A stretch of 64,000 nucleotides of DNA from Nilaparvata lugens (GCF_014356525.2 NC_052505.1:48562906-48626905), one strand, 5' to 3'. Positions 46,865 through 58,065 are shown, counted from the first letter of the stretch. Numbers and translations are program-made. Notes: generated by a model from the sequence alone, not told the origin.

Positions 46865-49454
46865 TCAAAGTTCCCCGGCCATTTCTGCTTCACTAGGATC
46901 AGTTCTAAAGTAGAATACTCTTACTAAGTTCTGATTGTAATACACGTTCTTCAATAAAGAGCAGCCAATTTTTAAACAGTCTTTGAGTTTTTCAGCAACA
47001 GCCTCTAATGCTGGAGCTATGTTGAGGTCTTCTTGATGTCTGTCTCCCCTTGAATCTCCCTTCTCAATCTTCCGTTTTATTCCCGAGCATCTTTTGCAAG
47101 TTCTCTGACATTTCTCGGCTGAACAGAAACCTTTGGATGTACTGGAGCTTGTGACTCTATTTCTGATGTTCTTCATAGCAGGCAATTGATCATTATCATC
47201 TTTATCTTCTTCCTTGAAGCTAGTGAGTGGTTCAGTGGATCCAGATCTGGAAGTTGTCTCACTTTCAACACTCAGTCTTTTTGATTTACTAGTTGAGCTC
47301 CGCTGACTCTTCGACTCCTTTTTCTCAAAGTTTGACACCTCAGTCATATCCTTCTCAGAGTCTATCAGATGATTTGCTTGCTGCTTCCTTGAACCATCAT
47401 CCAACGACTTTTTTCTTCTCGGTTTTTGAGCAACATTTTCATCAGGAGCATTGGGAGAAGGCGGTGTACTACTGCTCTGAATTTGTTCCAATTTTTTTAA
47501 CAGATTTATGACAGCTGGAGCTAACTCTTTGTTAATTTTTATCACTTCTCTTTTTCTTTTACCGATCGATTCCTTATCAACTGGTTGATTCTTATCAGAT
47601 GAGTTTCTGGATTCCTTGTCAGTCTTTAATGAGTCAGTTGACAGATTTGTGCTAGCACTATCGTCATGACTTGGACGTAGAATCACATCGAAAACTTTCA
47701 TTTTCTGGGGAGATGAACTCTGCACCATTGTATTCCCATCAGATCCATTCAATGTAAGATTTTTACTTGGTCTTCCCTCATTATAATCCTTCCTTTTGCC
47801 CTCATCGAATGTAACCGCCGATTCTCTCCGGCTTGGACTATGTTGGCTCATTATTTCCTTGTTGAGAGAAGTTTCATCTTCATCTTCCTTGTCATTGAAG
47901 TTTTGACCTGGATCAAAATTCAAACCACATTGGTCGGGACCACATGTGTTTTCTTCTCCATCTTCAATGTACTGGTTAGGGGAGAAAGATCTTGAATTTA
48001 AAAGGCTACCTCTTTGCTCATGTGGGTTATCAGAAGTTTCTTTTTCACCTTTATTGTGTCTCTGTTCTGTTTTTGCATTCCAAGAATTATTGTTGAGTTC
48101 TGATTGTGGACTCCAAGAATCATTGCCTAGATCATCAGAAGTGTTTACTTCATCTCCATCAAAATGTTTATCTTGTTTTCTTTTTGAATCACTATCACTT
48201 GGATTATCCATAATTTCTTCACTATCTTTGGTGTAGGGCTTCGTTTCAGGAGAGATCAATCTTAATTCACTGTTGCTCTCTCTGTCTCCAACAGGGTTTA
48301 CGAGTAAATTTTCCCCTCTGTCTTATGTTTATCTAAAATATCGGATTCAGGATCTATTGCTTTTCTATGCCATCGTGATTCTCTTGAGGTTGTTGATCTG
48401 AGACTATTTGGTTCATAACTGATCTAGTATCTTCATCATGTGCATCACCAGAGTATTTTGAAGAAGTGAATGAGCTTGTCTTGTTTACTCCCTTCTCAAT
48501 AGGATTTAATAATATTCCTTTTCCACTTCCCGAGGGCTTGCGACGTTCATGATGACTATTTGTTAATGTAATACTTTCACTTCCATAGGACTCTTCTTCA
48601 AACTGATCATCCAAAGCATTATTTTCATAATCTTTTGGAATTTCTTCACCTGCTCTCCTAAAAATTCGATCAGTATTTGAAGTATCATGATCAGTATTTG
48701 TTGACATTCGTTGTCCAGTTTCACTTTGATTACGTGATGTGAAATCTCTTGAGCTTGGTAGACTCATCCTTACTTGGTGAGGATTGAAAAATAACTCTCT
48801 TGATTCACTCAAACCATGTTGATTTTTCTCATCTTCATCATAATTGGAATGTTTTCCATGATTTCCATTTGAAACGTCAGTATTGACAGAATTTACAGAT
48901 GGCTTTTCTTCTGCGTTGTAAATTAGGGGATCATCATCATCATCATCATCATTATCTCTGATAGAATTGATTTGGTCATCCTTGATATTTGATACTTTGG
49001 TTTCAGGATCTTCTATTTCAGATTCATATACCTCCTCTACAAATTCGGTTGAATATGTTAATAAAGGTCTTTGAGTCTGAGGTGTATTTTTCTTGGATTT
49101 GGAATGTTTACCCTTATCATATTTTCTAGATTTAGATGAGCTCTGTTCATTATTTGAATCATCATAATCTACTTTACGATGCGATCTTTTCCCCTCTGAT
49201 ATCTTCGCAATATGTGTAGTACCCGTTTCGTCTAAATTAATTCTCCTACTTTTCTCAATCTCTGATATCAGTGAATGTTCCTGTGATCCATCCACATATT
49301 CTTGTTCATTCACGTCACTTGCAAGCTGAGATTGTTCTACTTCATTGTTTTCTGGAACTCCATCTCCTTCTTCACGTACTTCACCATCCTCTTTACTTCT
49401 CCCCTCATCATCTCCCCTTCTGGTGCGATCTTTACTATTTCTGCCTCCGTCCAT
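46865..49454 (-). CDS. Large charged, intrinsically disordered protein (frame broken twice, likely by sequence errors)
   Basis: I do not recognise this protein. Two open segments (48354-49454 and 46865-48259) are joined by a short stretch that stays coding in a third frame (starting AIDPESDILDKHK). The breaks fall at two A-runs, GAAAAGC and GGGGAAAATTT. Adding one base at each gives a single frame of exactly 864 codons including the stop. The product is dominated by Ser, Asp, Glu, Asn and Lys, with an eight-Asp run, basic stretches such as KGKHSKSKK and many S/T-rich segments. No signal peptide or membrane segment is visible. The C-terminus is different: a Cys patch (CSAEKCQRTCKRCSG) and a more ordered, hydrophobic end (LKIGCSLLKNVYYNQNLVRV). 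The start at 49454 is the first in-frame ATG after an in-frame TGA at 49502. Function unknown; nuclear, matrix or secretory-granule roles are all possible. Composition differs sharply from the surrounding transposons. Confidence 0.8.
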
Positions 49455-49502
49455 CAATATTTTCAATTCAAAATTGCATACAGTAGATCCACAAAACGTT
49501 CA

Positions 49503-50799
49503 CTGAGTTCGATTTGAATTTTTTCAAAAATTATCAATGATTCTCACAAATTATTACCTTTTCTTGATCGCTCTCATATACCTGCTCTCTCGCTATATGT
49601 TGTACATTACAACTCATTTGTAATATTTTGTCTCGCTCTCTGCAATACAATATCATCGATATTAGTCCGAAAAAGCTCACTGTATGTGACTTTTTATTCT
49701 ATTTTTTGTATTATTCCAATTCTATCAAAACATGACCAAACTTGTTGAGATTAAATTATTTTTATCTTGCAGTGGAAGAGAACTTCATCTCTTCCTCATA
49801 AATAATAAAATTCGGAATAGTCCTCTAAAATTTAGTGTAAAATAATAAACTAGATTTGATGACATGAGTTAATAGACTTATTGTTTTAGTGTCAGATTTT
49901 TCCGCTTAGTGTGATAGATATGAGAACTTGATGAATCAACTGACAAATTAATAATGCTTATATATTTTCATCTATTCACAGAAGCATAAGTAGTTCAATA
50001 AGTATTTTTTCATTGGTAACCATAATATTTATCCATACAATTACATATTAATATTAATTTCTCATCTATGAAACATTATAATTCTACATTTTTCAGTCTA
50101 CGAAAATATAAAAGAGAAATACACATAAGGGATAGGAAATTCACAAATGACGCATTGCCACGTCTGAACTACTTGGAACTTTTCACATAGATTCTCAATT
50201 TACCGATGAAGGTTATAGGCCTATTTTAAATTCTTCAAGTTTTCAGTAATTCTGGTTTTTATTATTCCCTTGCGGAGCACGGGTTACCTGCTAGTCTATA
50301 ATAATATGGACTAGGAATTGACTTATATATTACACAATCGATATATGATTAGAGAGCATCCTGCATAAAAATTATTCCTACATAAAAATGTAATATCTTG
50401 CAACTATAAGGAAATTCTAAGAAAAATTTTCCACATGTTTTATTAGAAAAGGGAATATAACTTAAAAAATCTTGTCATAATAATTCTGTCAAATGCTTTC
50501 TACTTATTGGACCTATTTTTAAAGTTCCTTACTAATTCAATGCATGAAACAGTATTTATACTCGTAATATTATGATTAGTTGAAACATTTCTCATAACTT
50601 TTCATCTTAAATGGAAACTACTTATGAAAACGGTTTTATTAATATTGATTGACACAATAGCAGAAAGAGAACCGAAGCTTGAAACTTTTCTGCCGTTTAT
50701 CGCTGCTGTGACATGTTAACTAGCCAGGTTAACCCACATTAATATCAATGTACGCAGCTAGAATATTATAGAATATAGAAAACAGATTCAGTAACTTAC
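49503..50799 (-). other. Predicted 5' intron of the disordered-protein gene
   Basis: On the minus strand AAG|GTAAGTTAC (cut at 50800/50799) is a near-perfect donor, and AACTCAG|TGAACG (49503/49502) is an acceptor just before the coding exon. The upstream exon closes in its likely frames, so it would be 5' UTR. The intron would be 1297 bp and contains a Helitron-like copy. The acceptor's pyrimidine tract is weak. Confidence 0.45.
50113..50294 (+). mobile_element. Helitron-like non-autonomous element, copy 2
   Basis: It lacks the usual start but carries ACACATAAGGGATAGGAAATT, CACGTCTGAACTACTTGG and GATGAAGGTTATAGGCCTAT in family order. It ends CCCTTGCGGAGCACGGGTTA then CCTGCTAG, followed by T. 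It lies within the predicted intron. Confidence 0.65.
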
Positions 50800-50920
50800 C
50801 TTAAGTGGTGAAATTCAACTTCATGAAGTTATAAAGTTCTTTTGATCACTAGAATTTTGAAAATGTTCCATAAATGTAAATGATTTATTTATTGGCTGTG
50901 ATGGAGCGTTGTAGATGTGT
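50800..50920 (-). other. Predicted 5' UTR exon of the disordered-protein gene
   Basis: This is the segment upstream of the strong donor at 50800 (minus strand). ATGs inside it open only short frames, so it is most likely untranslated. The transcription start is not resolved; a CA element begins ~250 bp further upstream at 51049. Confidence 0.3.
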
Positions 50921-51048
50921 CGTGATGTGTGTGTATACAAATTAAATAATGAGTAAATTAATGGTGTTAATGTTGATAAGATGGAGTACTCATCTGATAG
51001 AGTAATAGCTCCAGCTGTTGCTATTTTTGCTTTTTTTCACGTTTGATA

Positions 51049-51879
51049 TTTTTACTTTCCTTGCCCTATTACCATAGGTAAGGAAAATATTGCTTTCCGA
51101 AAAAAATTAAGGTACCCAAATTTCTTAATTTCTATACGTTTCAAGGTCCCCTGAATCCAAGAAAGTGGTTTTTGGGTATTGGTCTGTATGTGTGTGTGTG
51201 TGTGTTGTGTGTGGTGTGTGTGTGTGTGTGTGAGTGTATGTGCGTCTGTGTACACGATATCTCATCTCCCAATTAACGGAATGACTTGAAATTTGGAACT
51301 TAAGGTCCTTTCACTATAAGGATCCGACACGAAAAACTTTGATCAAATGCAATTCAAGATGGCGGCTAAAATGGCGAAAATGTTGTCAAAAACAGGGTTT
51401 TTCGTGATTTTCCCGGAAACGGCTCCAACGATTTTGATCAAATTCATACCTAAAATAGTCATCGATAATCTCTATCAACTGCTACAAGTCCCATATCTGT
51501 AAAAATTTCAGGAGCTCCGCCCCATCAATGCAGATAGATTTCCAATTATCAGGCTTCAGATACAATTGAAACAAAAAAATCAAGTGGAGTAGATTGAGCA
51601 TGAAAATCTCTACAATTAATGTTCAGCAACATTTTCACCTAAAATTGAAAATAAGCTTTAAATTCGAGAAAATGTGATTATTCAATTGCAAATTATTGTT
51701 GATTCTATTAAATCATTCACTATGAAGAGATAGCAGACCTCATGTGTGACTCCAGGGTTATTGCCCTATCACCAGCTGGCTCAAATCTTTGAATTGTGAT
51801 GCGCGGGAACACTAGCGTCAGTTGATCAATTTTCATAATGGCAAGGAAAGTTATGTGAGTGCGCCACACCAGATTTTTA
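51049..51879 (-). mobile_element. CA-microsatellite element, complete copy
   Basis: Both conserved ends are present. On the minus strand it starts AAAAATCTGGTGTGGCGCAC and ends GGGCAAGGAAAGTAAAAA. The internal order matches 20411-21375, followed by a short CA array (51190-51230) and the tail seen at 9017-9156. Near both ends lie inverted 12-mers, ACTTTCCTTGCC and GGCAAGGAAAGT. No protein is encoded, so it is non-autonomous. Length about 830 bp. Its neighbour at 51893 is in the same orientation. Confidence 0.85.
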
Positions 51880-51892
51880 GAATTTGTTGAGA

Positions 51893-52155
51893 TTTTTTAC
51901 TTTCCTTGCCCTATTACCATAGGTAAGGAAAGTACCGCTTTCCGAAAAAAATTAAGGTACCCAAATTTCTAAATTTCTATACGTTTCAAGGATCCCTGAG
52001 TCCAAAAAAGTGGTTTTTGGGTATTGGTCTGTATGGTGTGTGTGTGTGTGTGTGTGTGTGGTGGTGTGTGTGTGGTGTTGTGTGTGTGTGTGGTGTGTGT
52101 GTGTGTGTGTGTGGTGTGTGTGTGTGTGTGTGTGTGTGTGTTGTGGTGTGTGTGG

Positions 52156-52186
<31 letters not shown>

Positions 52187-52233
52187 TGTGTGTGTGTGTG
52201 TGTGTGTGGTGGTGTGTGTGTGTGTGTGGTGTG

Positions 52234-52301
<68 letters not shown>

Positions 52302-52342
52302 TGTGTTGTGTGTGTGTGGTGTGTGTGGTGGTGTGTGTGTGT

Positions 52343-52383
<41 letters not shown>

Positions 52384-52424
52384 TGTGTGTGTGTGTGTGT
52401 GTGTTGTGTGTTGTGTGTGTGTGT

Positions 52425-52465
<41 letters not shown>

Positions 52466-52832
52466 TGTGTGTCAATGCAAAGTATGATTTTAGATTCTCA
52501 ATTATCAGGCTCCAGATACAATTTAAACAAAAAAATCAAGTGGGCATGAAAATCTCTACAATTAATGTTGAGTAACATTTCACCTAAAATTGAAAATTAG
52601 CTTTAAATTCGAGAAAATGTGATTATTCAATTGCAAATTATTGTTGATTCTATCAAATGATTCACTATGAAGAGATTGCAGACCTCATGTGTGTCTCCAG
52701 CGTTATTGCCCTGTCACCAGCTGGCTCAAATCTTTGAATAGTAGATTTGAGATGCGCGGGAACACTAGCGTCAGGTGATCGATTTTCATAACGGCAAGGA
52801 AAGTTGTGTGAGTGCGCCACACCTGATTTTTT
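51893..52832 (-). mobile_element. CA-microsatellite element, copy with expanded array and internal deletion
   Basis: It has the same ends as the 51049 copy, and 13 bp separate the two. The CA array is expanded to about 440 bp (52031-52473). About 285 bp that precede the array in the other copies (the CGTGTACACAG to GCTCCGCC segment) are missing, as if the array had grown into or replaced them. Confidence 0.85.
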
Positions 52833-53057
52833 ATTTTTGAGACTTTTCCGTTCTATTTTCTTAGAAGAATGCAACGGAAATGTTTTAACTAGCATATTGT
52901 AACAATTATTTTATTAGCTTCAAACATGAAATACAGTAAATGGAAGAGTTTAGTTTTAGCTCCATTATTTCATGATTTCAAAGAGCAGAGCATTTTATAA
53001 ATTCTAATAAAATTGAAATATTGCAGAACTATAACTACGAGATATAAAATACAAAAT
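52833..53057. other. AT-rich non-coding stretch
   Basis: No supported feature. Confidence 0.4.
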
Positions 53058-53339
53058 CTTGAAAATCTTTGTCGAAATTCGTTTTGCAAAATTCTTCTGT
53101 CTTTTACGCCTGACTGCATCTAAGGAATTTCTCCTCTCCACCTTCGGACGTATATATTTGTTTGACCTTCGCTAAGGAGTGGAATTTTTGAAGAAACAAT
53201 TTCGAATATTTTATTATATTAAGCGAGCAATTTCTGTATATCTGTTTATATTTTCCTATTTTTATATATGGCCCCTTTTCATAGAAACTTGGAAGTCCTG
53301 TAATGCAGGCACAGCTGATTTTATCGGCTATATTGAGCA

Positions 53340-54066
53340 TGTAATTGGAATGGTGATTCTCCTGTACTACAGGACTTGTAAATTTTATGAAACAGGCCTC
53401 TGGCTATCTGGCTGTCTGATTATCTGGTTTATGGTTATTTATGTTCAACGGATCTCGAAAACGGCTCTAACGATTTTCACGAAATTTGGAAAATAGTATG
53501 TTTATGATATCAAAATTCGATTGCACTAGGTCTCATGTCTAGGAAAACTCGCTGAAGGCCATGAAAAGGATAATACATCCTTGGAAAAACAGATGATTAT
53601 TTCGTCGTCTGTCGATAACAGAAGATGCGTGTGCCTGTGTGGGAGATCAACTGTGTAATCAATTAGCTTACCGTATCTCGCGAGAAATCTATAAATTTTA
53701 ATTGACTCGATCAAAATACAGTAATCTGATTTGTTTACATGAGATGGTATTTATATCAAAATATTTAAAGTAAATCATTATTTTACAGTTCTAAGTGATT
53801 GGTGAGTGTTATTTTGTTATTAAATTTGGTATGTGGACAATCTAAATGGGAACTTTTATGTTTTCAAATATTTGGACTGAAAATTTCACCTGAATTCAAT
53901 ATTGTATGTAACATAACCTACTTTTTGGAATATTTATAGTGTATAAATCAAAATTCGGAGAAGAAACAGTTTTGGGCTGTGCCTGTAAGTCCTTCCCCAA
54001 TCATTTTAAAGAATTGAGTTTTGTTTATCAATAAATTAATAACGAGCAAAGCTCGGTGCCCCGATA
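53340..54066 (+). mobile_element. Possible Helitron-type fragment
   Basis: Near its start is the palindrome TCCTGTACTACAGGA. It ends near 54041-54066 with ACGAGCAAAGCTCGGTGCCC, a hairpin followed by CCGATA, resembling insect Helitron 3' termini I recall. The interior (ACTAGGTCTCATGTCTAGG, then AAACTCGCTGAAGGCC) is non-coding. Boundaries are uncertain. Confidence 0.35.
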
Positions 54067-54095
54067 TACCTTATGGGTGGTGGATGGTACAGAGT

Positions 54096-54362
54096 TCATG
54101 CACTACCCCGTAAACAAAGCCATAGTGCATGACAGGTGGTTGATGGTAACGTCAGCACAGGTAGGGCTCCTACATATATATATCAGCTAGTGTTCTTATT
54201 GGTGTAGGAGCCCTACCTGTGCTGACGTAGGGCTGACAGGTAGGGCTCCTACATATCTATATCAGCTAGTGTTCTTATGGTGTAGGAGCCCTACCTGTGC
54301 TGACGTTACCATCAAACACCTGTCATGCACTATGGCTTTGTTCACGGAGGTAGTGGGTCATG
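54096..54362. mobile_element. Foldback element with duplicated core
   Basis: Outer arms 54110-54173 and 54281-54345 are near-perfect complements (CAAAGCCATAGTGCATGACA, then GTCAGCACAGGTAGGGCTCC). Between them the block TGTAGGAGCCCTACCTGTGC plus ATATCAGCTAGTGTTCTTAT is duplicated, so the core has an inverted pair nested inside another. Confidence 0.9.
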
Positions 54363-54377
54363 GCCTTTTATCTTATG

Positions 54378-54600
54378 GCCCGGTTGCACAAAAGTCTATT
54401 AACTTCTAATCCCGATTATACGTCACGAGAACCAATCAGAGAAACGCCTGGAATTGGACGCCAATCAGAAAAGCCTTCTCTGGTTGGTTCTCGTGGAATT
54501 AAATCACGATTATATGATATCACCCTTTATCTCATGACCCGGTTGCACAAAAACCTTCTCTGGTTGGTTACCTCTGTAACCAAGCTGATCATCCATCAGC
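54378..54600. mobile_element. MITE-like repeat with GGTTGCACAAAA ends
   Basis: CCCGGTTGCACAAAA occurs at about 54379 and again at about 54538. The body has CGAGAACCAATCAGAGAA and its inverted partner CTTCTCTGGTTGGTTCTCG. I recall this GGTTGCACAAAA repeat from many insect genomes. Two partial copies appear to lie in tandem. Confidence 0.6.
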
Positions 54601-54690
54601 TATGCGAGATTGTTTCTTAAAAAAATTCCACCCCTTAGCCAAGGACAAACAACAATATATGTACGAAGGTGTAGAGGAGATACTCCTTAG

Positions 54691-55155
54691 ATGCAGTCAG
54701 GCGTTATAAACAGAAGAACTTCAGAATTTCGCAAAACGAATTTCGACAAAGATTTTCAACTTCAACGAGATGGCCTGCTCGCCAGAAGACTTGAAGGAAG
54801 CCAGGCATGTCGGCAGTCACTAGCCAGTCTTGACCATGTTAACATGAAGCAAATGAATTACGTTTCCCGCCCTCAAGGGCGTCACCCGATGCACGACGAG
54901 GTGGCGGTCGTTGACGAGGAACCATCTCTAAGAAGAATAAGACAAAGTGAAAAAGTGAAAAAAGAAGTAGGAGAGAAACCTAGAGCAGCGACAGGATTCC
55001 TCTTTAACAAAAGTGAAATCTCCGAGTGTGATGAATTGAAAAACCAGGTTTTTATAAAATTCACCGAATGCAATAATTGTACACTTAACTCAGCTCTGAT
55101 CATCGTTAATATAATAGCTTTAGAATCTTCCAAATTCCTAATTTATCAAAAATGA
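54691..55155 (+). CDS. Hypothetical ORF, 154 codons
   Basis: I do not recognise this protein. The first ~25 codons lie within the right arm of the large inverted repeat. The middle is basic and hydrophilic (RRIRQSEKVKKEVGEKP) and the C-terminus turns hydrophobic (LIIVNIIALESSKFLIYQ). The 54800-55010 part is less AT-rich than its flanks, which hints at an exon or a conserved non-coding RNA, but no splice site decides it. No homologous domain is visible. It may be spurious. Confidence 0.2.
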   Translation: MQSGVINRRTSEFRKTNFDKDFQLQRDGLLARRLEGSQACRQSLASLDHVNMKQMNYVSRPQGRHPMHDEVAVVDEEPSLRRIRQSEKVKKEVGEKPRAATGFLFNKSEISECDELKNQVFIKFTECNNCTLNSALIIVNIIALESSKFLIYQK

Positions 55156-57085
55156 ATATAGGCCTAGTTTTGTTATTTTATTTATAAATTTCAGAAGGAC
55201 GCTAAATAATATTTCATATAAATGTTATCCATTTTCAATAAATTATAATTATAGAAGAAAAATAATGCGAGGAAATAGCAATAATGTCTTTGGACACCTC
55301 AAGTTGATGAGTTTATTTGCGGGGCTGATTATATCTGAACTTTTAATCCACTCACTGCTAACGTTAGTTGAGATGACTTTAAAAAAGTCTATAAAGTTTA
55401 AGAAGTCCACTATACTTATGGCTATGAGAAGCATAGAAAATAATTGAAAAATGATTCAATAGTTGAATCCATGTTTCTCTAACATAATATAATCTAATGA
55501 TAATATCATCATACCTCAGCAGTAAAAATTATACGATTTGTCAGAATGAAAGAATATAATTATAGATAATCATTTTTGATTGACTTCTCTCTAAAAACAT
55601 AATATTCAGTGATACTTCGAATTGAATTTCTTATATTTTCCATTGGCGTGTTTTCTTTTATGGAGGTGAATATTATTTATGGGATGGGAGTTTAAATTTT
55701 AATAAAACTCGTCAAAAATATAGATATATCAACAGACGATGACTTTAATTCCATTCCATTCATTAATGGACTGGTTTTCATATACTGTACCAAGTACAAC
55801 ATATGCATACATAAGAATAATACAATGAGAATGAGTAGTGAGCTATCTGATAAATAATTTATTCAGTGTCAGAAACACTGCAGTCGTCGAGTGCAATTCT
55901 CTCATTTTTCAAGACAGTTGTTGACAACACAATTGCTGTATGAATAATTCATAATTGAATCACCAATGACCGATCTGTGGTGAAATGCAACTCGGTTTAC
56001 CATTATAGTAACTCCTGAATGCATCATTGAGTACACACCACGCATTCACGGAGGTAGTTCAGATTGCGGTGGGCCGTCCACTGGAACCGATTTAATCCGA
56101 ACTAGCATCGGCCAAAAACGACTGAATTCGTCCGAACGATCCCCCAACAAAGAGAGGAATAGATGCTCGTCCATTGCAACATGTTTATACGGCTGTGTAC
56201 GGCCGTCTCCGGCCGATCAATTTTTCGATCCGAATTGAATGGGATTTTCCGGCTCTATCCGGCCGAACTAACTTGTTGAGCTGAGACAACTACTAGTGTT
56301 CCTAAAATTGTTCCATAGTCTTGTTTGTTTTTTTTTGAAGTTGTTCTATTCTATAAAGACGTTTTTCAAGCATTGTTCTATTTCAATTACGGCTGAAAAT
56401 TCAACAGATCATCATACTTTATAATTGTGTCATAGCGGTCATCCTCAAATAACCCTCCAAAGTTATCAAAAAATATCATTTCAAGTTTTTAAGATAAAAT
56501 ACTTCTACTTTTGTTTATATCTAGTTAATGAATGAATATTGATTTTTGTATGATGATATGAATAAATAGCTGCGAATTTAAACAGTTATTTTGATGTGTT
56601 AGGGAAATTATGAGTTAATCTATTTTGTTACAAACAACAAAAAACGAAGAAGGAAAAACTGAATTCAAGTGGAAAATGTAGAAAATTCTACTGATGTAGA
56701 ATCAGAAAGTAGAAATAATTGCTTTCAGACAGGAAACTTCGCATGTGTAGCTTGAGTACATGAACAGTCACTAGAAGTTGGAGATCGCTGGCCGCTTCAA
56801 AACGGTGAAATTGCGCCTCTGTATCCCTCCCGCTTTATTCTTACTCTGCTGTGCATGTCAGAGTAAATTTGTCAGAAGTCCATCCCATTCAAGTCAGAAG
56901 TAAATTTGCACGGAATATAGTGACTATTTCGTTCATTAAATTCATTGAAATATCATAATGATCTACTCGACTCACTGAGTCCAAAGAAGTTTGATTTTTG
57001 TTTCTACGACCAAAAGAAAAATGTTTTTTGTAAAAAAATAGAAAAGTTTCTGGGTCCAAGAATCAACAATGTGAAGACCCAATAG
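55156..57085. other. Non-coding stretch with a MITE-like fragment
   Basis: At about 56065-56285, GTGGGCCGTCCACTGGAACC, ACGGCCGTCTCCGGCCGATC and CGGCTCTATCCGGCC form a GC-richer patch of repeated CCGGCC motifs. It resembles the end of a hAT-type MITE. The rest is AT-rich with no supported gene. Confidence 0.4.
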
Positions 57086-57089
57086 ATTT

Positions 57090-57606
57090 TCCATTTTTCA
57101 CGGCTATTAGCAAATCGGCCCTTAGCTGCCAGTGAATAATTACTTCCTTGATGACATACCTTATAGTACCCTGTTCTACAGTATGGAATAAGGGTGTGGG
57201 GTGGTGCAGCTAAACAACACATTAATAAAATTTTCAACATACAGAAACACATTATTAAGGTTGCACTAGGCAGGCAAGGCTGTACCCGACTCAAACTCTT
57301 TTTCAGGAAACAAATATTCTCACAATCAAACAGTTATACATAAAGAATCTAATATTGTACATAAATAAAAACAGGAACCTTTTCAACATTCGAATCACAC
57401 CCTACAACACTTGTGAAACATTTAGAACATCAAACTTAACCCAAACTAATTTACAGATTTGTAGGATGCAATTCCCCTATATGTGTGACAAACTGGTAAA
57501 TACCGTTCCGCAGGACTTTCTCTCCTGCTGTTCAATGAATATATTAAAAAAAGGAATCTTCAGATGGATTAAAACGTCTACAGACTTATATGGAGACATA
57601 ATTTAA
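57090..57606 (+). pseudogene. LINE reverse transcriptase thumb/C-terminus, frameshifted
   Basis: The plus strand reads YGIRVWGGAAKQHINKIFNI and QKHIIKVALGRQG, the landmark just after the polymerase core in CR1/Jockey-type LINEs. A stop and frameshift near 57345 shift the frame to NRNLFNIRITPYNTCETFR and PYMCDKLVNTVPQDF, ending FRWIKTSTDLYGDII. The catalytic motif lies upstream of the truncation and is lost. Confidence 0.7.
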
Positions 57607-58065
57607 GGCATTAGTACAGTAATTTACGTAATATAAGTTGTTTAGCAGTGTGGTTCATTGTTTGGTTGAGAACATGTAGACAAGTTTAATCCTTTAAGAA
57701 GGGTAAATGCTGCAGGGAAAAATATTCGGATATTTTTCTCCCAATTAGTATTAGTTCCTTTGATCTATGGACACTCTAGTGGTTTCTTTTCTCTCTTTTG
57801 TTAACATATTTAATCTTACTATAGTTTCTTTAGTCTTTTCAAACCTCTGTTCTTCTTCTTTTGCTTACTGTAGTTGTTGTTTTTCACCTTTTTTGTAATT
57901 TCTTGATTGTATTTTCATTAGGCTCACGGTCAGACGAAAGTCTTGTGGGTCATTTGATTCTTTTAATATTTTTATGATGTATACAAATTATTTTGTGTTT
58001 TTCAATTGTTGTCAAAGTGAAGAAGAAGAATCAATAAATTTATTATTATTATTATCATTATAGGT
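57090..58065 (+). mobile_element. 5'-truncated LINE (CR1/Jockey-like) with 3' UTR and TTA tail
   Basis: A reverse transcriptase C-terminal region (to 57606) is followed by a ~430-bp 3' UTR. It ends GAATCAATAAATTTATTATT, a polyadenylation-like signal plus (TTA)n tail. That tail structure differs from the (GAA)n of the RTE-like LINEs elsewhere in the window. The 5' part is missing; target-site duplications were not found. Confidence 0.65.

Larger units (their letters stand above)
53058..54764. repeat. Large inverted repeat with ~150-bp arms enclosing nested elements
   Basis: The left arm (53058-53205) and right arm (54605-54764) are reverse complements over GAAAATCTTTGTCGAAATTC, ACGCCTGACTGCATCTAAGG and GTGGAATTTTT, with modest divergence. 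Between them sit a Helitron-like end (54041-54065), a foldback (54096-54362) and a GGTTGCACAAAA-type MITE. The arms could be the terminal repeats of one element into which others inserted, or two oppositely oriented copies of a short repeat. Confidence 0.75.

Noticed and set aside
51969..52575. Frames of 150-183 codons on both strands
   Set aside because: (TG)n/(CA)n array within the mobile element.
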